DNA of 25,605 nt, taken from the NCBI GenBank assembly GCA_902806105.1, contig CADCVI010000173.1:1-25605 (forward strand), given 5' to 3'. This document shows positions 22,647 through 25,605 of this stretch, piece by piece (the stretch's first letter is position 1; each line of letters begins with the position of its first letter). The stretch is from an uncultured Rubrobacteraceae bacterium (GTDB lineage Bacteria; Actinomycetota; Rubrobacteria; Rubrobacterales; Rubrobacteraceae). The notes under the pieces are model-generated. The model worked only from the letters and a program-made list of their open reading frames with translations, made no database searches and was not told where the DNA came from. A program made the position numbers and the translations under genes.

Positions 22647-25367
22647 TCATGTCGCGCCGTCCCCGTTGGGTTCGCCCCCGATACGGTGTCCATGCAGCCC
22701 CTGCATCGGGACGCGGAGCCGTACGATCGTACCCTTCCCAAGCTCGCTCTCCACCTCTAGCACCCCATCCAGCGATGCGGCGCGCTCACGCATGCTCTCC
22801 AGGCCGATACCGCTCGGGATTACCGATCCGAACCCCCGCCCGTTGTCGCGCACCTCTATCAACAGCTCGCCCCCCTGCGCCCCCAGCTCCACCGAGACGT
22901 TGCGGGCACCGGAGTGGCGGCGGGTATTGGTGAGCGCCTCCTGCATGATGCTCAACATCTCCCTCGACGCGGGCTCCGGCAGCTTCTCGGGGAAGCCCTC
23001 CGCGACCTTCAACTCCACCTCGCGCTCCGGGCTCATCTGGCGACTGAGCCCTACCAAAGACTCGACAAGACGGACAAACGAGCGCCTTTCGCCGCCCTCG
23101 CGGCGCAGATCGTAGACGGCACTTCGCAGCGCCCGTCCCGCGCGCTGCATGGCCTCGATCACGCTATTCAACCGTTCGTCCAGTCCGGGGTCTTCCGAGA
23201 GTCTCCGGGTTATCTGGGCTTCCGCAACGGCGTAGGAGAGGTCTTGGAGAGCCCTGTCGTGCAGGTCGCGGGCGATGCGGGCGCGCTCCGCCTTCCTCAC
23301 CTCGCGCAACGCCTCCTCTGCACGCCTGCCCTCGGTGACGTCGCGGAAGATGTTGACCGCGAGCAGGACCCGCCCCTGCTCCCCCAGGACGGGCGCCGAT
23401 TTGAGCACCGACCAACGCTCCTTGCCCGTGCTGACCTCCCGGTAGCACAAGAGAACCTCGTGAGTCTGCTCGCCGCGCAGCGCCTTTCTGCCGGGAAGCT
23501 CCTCGAGCGGGAACGGCTGGCCGGACTCGTCCAGAATCTCGAACCTCCTCGCAACCTGCGCCAGGGGTGCTTCGATCAGAGCTTCGGTCGAGGGATATCC
23601 GAGAATATTGGCCGCAGCCTCGTTGGCGTACACCAGTCGTCCGGTAGGGTCCTGGGCCGTGATCCCGTCGGTGACGCCCTGCATGACGATCTCCAGCTCG
23701 TTTCTGGAGCTGCGCAGCGCCTCTTCGGCTCGCCTGCGCTCGGCTATCTCCCCCCTGGCCTCCTCGTAGAGCCGGGCGTTGTCGACGGCCAGGGCCGCGT
23801 GACGGGCGAGCTCCCGCGCGAGCTCGAGGTCCGCATCCCCGTAGTTGTGGCCGGACTCCGCCGAAACAAGAGTTATCACGCCCAGCGTCCTCCCCCGGGC
23901 CGAGAGCGGCACCAGAATAGCCGACGTAAAGCCAAGCTCGCGCATCAGCTTCAGGTGTTCCTCGTCGCGCGCGAGGCCCACCAGCATGTCGTCGGTGATC
24001 ACGGGGAAAAACTCCGCTCGGCCCGTGCGTACCACCTGGTATGCACCCTGGGCGGCGTTCGGATCGGAAGGGTACTCTTCCTGCAACCGGCGCGCCCAAT
24101 CCACCTTCTCGGGCTCTTTGTGCGCGATCGCGACCCTCTTGAGCGAGCCGTCCTCTTCGAGCACGTCCACCGCGGCCCAGTCCGCCAGCCGGGGAACGAC
24201 GAGGCTTGCCACCCCCGAGAGGGTTGCGCGGTAATCGAGCGACGAGGAGAGAACAGCACCCGCCTCGATCAGGATGCTCTGCGCCTCCTCGCTCCGCATG
24301 CGGCGGACGATCTCAGTCCTCAACTCTGCGTTGGTCTGAGCCAACTCGGCGGTGCGTTCCTGCACCCGCATCTCCAACTCGTCGCGAGCCCTTCTTACCT
24401 CTTCCTCGGCCCGCTTGCGCTCGGTGATGTCCTGCACCGTGCCCACCACCCTGATGGGTTTCCCGACGATCCGTCCGCTGTTACGCTGGTCTGCCATCTG
24501 GAGGATGTGGTTGAGGTATTGCTTGGCCTGGCTGGTTTCTTCTCCGCTTCCCGATGGATCTGCGGCACCTTCTATCGGCGCTCGGTCCTCGTCGAAAACG
24601 AAGCGTAGACGCTGCTGGACGGTACGGATCTCTCCGTCGGGCCGGATTATCCGGTGTTCCGTGGAGATTGGACCTCCCCCTAGCGCCGCCCTGCCCCCCT
24701 GCACGAGCAGCCCGGTATCTTCCGGGTGGACGAACCTGTAGAAGTCCTCGAACGTCTTGCCGAATTCCTCTTCGGTCACGCCAAAGATGCGGAAGATCTC
24801 CTCCGACCAGAACAGCGTGTCCCGTTCCCAATCATAATCCCAGTGCCCCACGTGGGCGATCTGCTGTGCCTCGGCGAGGCTGGCCTCGCTTCGCCGCAGT
24901 GCTTCTTCGGTGCGCTTTTGCTCGTTGAGGAGCGCGCCCTTTATCTCCTCCTGCTCCCTGAGGATAATGTCGCGTGCGCGCCCGGCAAATCCCACCCCAA
25001 CCTCCGCGAGTAACGTTGCCACGCGAGGCTGGAGCAAGCCCACATATGCGGACGGGATGCTCTCGCGAAAATGTTTGGCCAGAACCTCCTGTGTCCTCCC
25101 TATGACTTCGGGGCTCAGGTAATGCATGCCGGCAAGCGCCGCGCCTATCTCTCGCGCGCATCCGCGGTCGAGGCTCTCGGAGAGCAGGAGATCGATCGCT
25201 TGGTCCGTCAACCCTTCCAGTTGGCGGCGCACCTCCGCGTTCGAAAGGGGCGTGAAGCTGGTCCCCGCGATGGCGGCACGCCAGTCCTCGATAAGCGTCG
25301 CACGACACCGACGCAACAAATGGATAAACTCCGATCGTCCTGCCGGATCCACCTTCGTCGCATCCAT
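22647..25367 (-). CDS. sensor histidine kinase, PAS-GAF-PAS with HisKA_3 core
   Basis: A 906-residue cytoplasmic kinase with no membrane segment. Order, counted from the ATG at 25367: helical N-terminal domain (about 10-145, resembling RsbR-type N-terminal sensor domains), PAS (about 165-315, ending GTVQDITERKRAEE), coiled coil, GAF (about 365-535, SAILVPLSARGRTLGVITLV), PAS (about 555-680), HisKA_3 with ARDLHDRALQD and phosphoacceptor His703, and HATPase_c with Asn814 (N box), RDNGRGFG and GIGLESMRERA. The first PAS carries an insertion of about 40 residues (262-302) rich in polar residues. A TTG at 25394 is an alternative start. It most likely phosphorylates the adjacent NarL-type regulator. 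Confidence 0.92.
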   Translation of the reverse strand: MDATKVDPAGRSEFIHLLRRCRATLIEDWRAAIAGTSFTPLSNAEVRRQLEGLTDQAIDLLLSESLDRGCAREIGAALAGMHYLSPEVIGRTQEVLAKHFRESIPSAYVGLLQPRVATLLAEVGVGFAGRARDIILREQEEIKGALLNEQKRTEEALRRSEASLAEAQQIAHVGHWDYDWERDTLFWSEEIFRIFGVTEEEFGKTFEDFYRFVHPEDTGLLVQGGRAALGGGPISTEHRIIRPDGEIRTVQQRLRFVFDEDRAPIEGAADPSGSGEETSQAKQYLNHILQMADQRNSGRIVGKPIRVVGTVQDITERKRAEEEVRRARDELEMRVQERTAELAQTNAELRTEIVRRMRSEEAQSILIEAGAVLSSSLDYRATLSGVASLVVPRLADWAAVDVLEEDGSLKRVAIAHKEPEKVDWARRLQEEYPSDPNAAQGAYQVVRTGRAEFFPVITDDMLVGLARDEEHLKLMRELGFTSAILVPLSARGRTLGVITLVSAESGHNYGDADLELARELARHAALAVDNARLYEEARGEIAERRRAEEALRSSRNELEIVMQGVTDGITAQDPTGRLVYANEAAANILGYPSTEALIEAPLAQVARRFEILDESGQPFPLEELPGRKALRGEQTHEVLLCYREVSTGKERWSVLKSAPVLGEQGRVLLAVNIFRDVTEGRRAEEALREVRKAERARIARDLHDRALQDLSYAVAEAQITRRLSEDPGLDERLNSVIEAMQRAGRALRSAVYDLRREGGERRSFVRLVESLVGLSRQMSPEREVELKVAEGFPEKLPEPASREMLSIMQEALTNTRRHSGARNVSVELGAQGGELLIEVRDNGRGFGSVIPSGIGLESMRERAASLDGVLEVESELGKGTIVRLRVPMQGLHGHRIGGEPNGDGAT

Positions 25368-25441
25368 GCGCTCGCCCAACCTACCTTCCACCAACCGCAG
25401 CCACGACCCCGCTACTTCGACCCGATGTCGCTATGCAGTTT

Positions 25442-25469
25442 ATTGTAGCGCCAAGAAGCCTCTCGTCAC
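25442..25469 (-). promoter_or_regulatory. possible promoter of the histidine kinase gene
   Basis: On the minus strand, GTGACG (25464-25469, four of six to TTGACA), a 16-base spacer and TACAAT (25442-25447, five of six) lie in the 98-base gap before the kinase start. The -35 overlaps the stop codon of the upstream methyltransferase gene. Tentative. Confidence 0.35.
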
Positions 25470-25605
25470 CCCTGTCTCTTGCGCCCTACCCCGCCGTAGT
25501 AGCCCGAGGAGACCGGCTGGTCGGCGAAAAGGTCGTCGGGGCCCTCCGGCCGCCAGCGTGAGACGTACACGAGTCCTGGTTCGACAAGCTCGAGACCGGC
25601 AAAGA
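25466..25605 (-). CDS. SAM-dependent methyltransferase, C-terminal fragment
   Basis: The last 45 residues of a gene that enters from the right edge, stop TGA at 25466-25468. It reads FAGLELVEPGLVYVSRWRPE, then an acidic turn, and ends YYGGVGRKRQG. This matches the C-terminus of the actinobacterial S-adenosyl methyltransferase family (Methyltransf_19, DUF574), in which F-x-GLELVxPG and a final GGVGRK are typical. The SAM-binding part lies outside the window, so substrate and full identity cannot be judged. It is transcribed toward the histidine kinase. Confidence 0.7.
   Translation of the reverse strand, partial: FAGLELVEPGLVYVSRWRPEGPDDLFADQPVSSGYYGGVGRKRQG

Noticed and set aside
22914..24608. 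564-codon plus-strand frame opposite the histidine kinase
   Set aside because: Shadow frame without recognisable domains; the kinase on the minus strand is certain.

Overview
The window is GC-rich chromosomal DNA, almost certainly from a deep-branching actinobacterium. Gene content, protein style and heavy TTG/GTG start use fit Rubrobacter or a close relative; this is inferred, since there is no rRNA gene to confirm it. Nearly all of it is dense, single-strand coding sequence.

Left end, plus strand (1-3181): the tail of a LamB/YcsF (PxpA-type) 5-oxoprolinase subunit, a 79-residue biotin carrier protein, then, after a gap holding a strong hairpin, an 843-residue molybdenum hydroxylase large subunit (CoxL / xanthine dehydrogenase family) with no small or medium subunit beside it. 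A convergent 172-residue membrane protein of unknown function follows (3258-3776). Positions 3777-4601 are gene-poor, partly lower in GC, and appear to hold decayed gene remnants.

Centre, minus strand (4602-21192): a long housekeeping array read right to left. tRNA-Leu(UAG) with an extended -10 promoter is followed by tig, clpP, clpX, valS, folC, a 32-residue membrane peptide absent from ordinary ORF calls, a double-zinc-ribbon membrane protein, ndk, maf, radC, mreB, mreC, mreD, rodA, rplU, rpmA, obg, nadD and rsfS. tRNA-Ala(GGC) with its own consensus promoter closes the array. The genes cover protein folding and turnover (Tig, ClpXP), translation and ribosome assembly (ValS, L21, L27, Obg, RsfS), folate, NAD and nucleotide metabolism (FolC, NadD, Ndk, Maf) and rod-shape wall synthesis (MreBCD, RodA). 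Most junctions are overlaps or short gaps, and many starts are TTG, several as TTGA overlaps with the preceding stop.

Right end, minus strand (21364-25605): a signalling cluster of a large PAS/GAF histidine kinase, a NarL/LuxR response regulator, and a small receiver-like protein that lacks the phosphoacceptor Asp and the acidic pocket. The window ends in the C-terminus of an apparent SAM-dependent methyltransferase.

I saw no CRISPR array, insertion sequence, phage gene or rRNA. The most unusual items are the 32-residue peptide coupled to the zinc-ribbon protein, the Asp-less receiver, the lone CoxL-like subunit, the shape operon without a class B PBP gene, and the decayed stretch beside tRNA-Ala.
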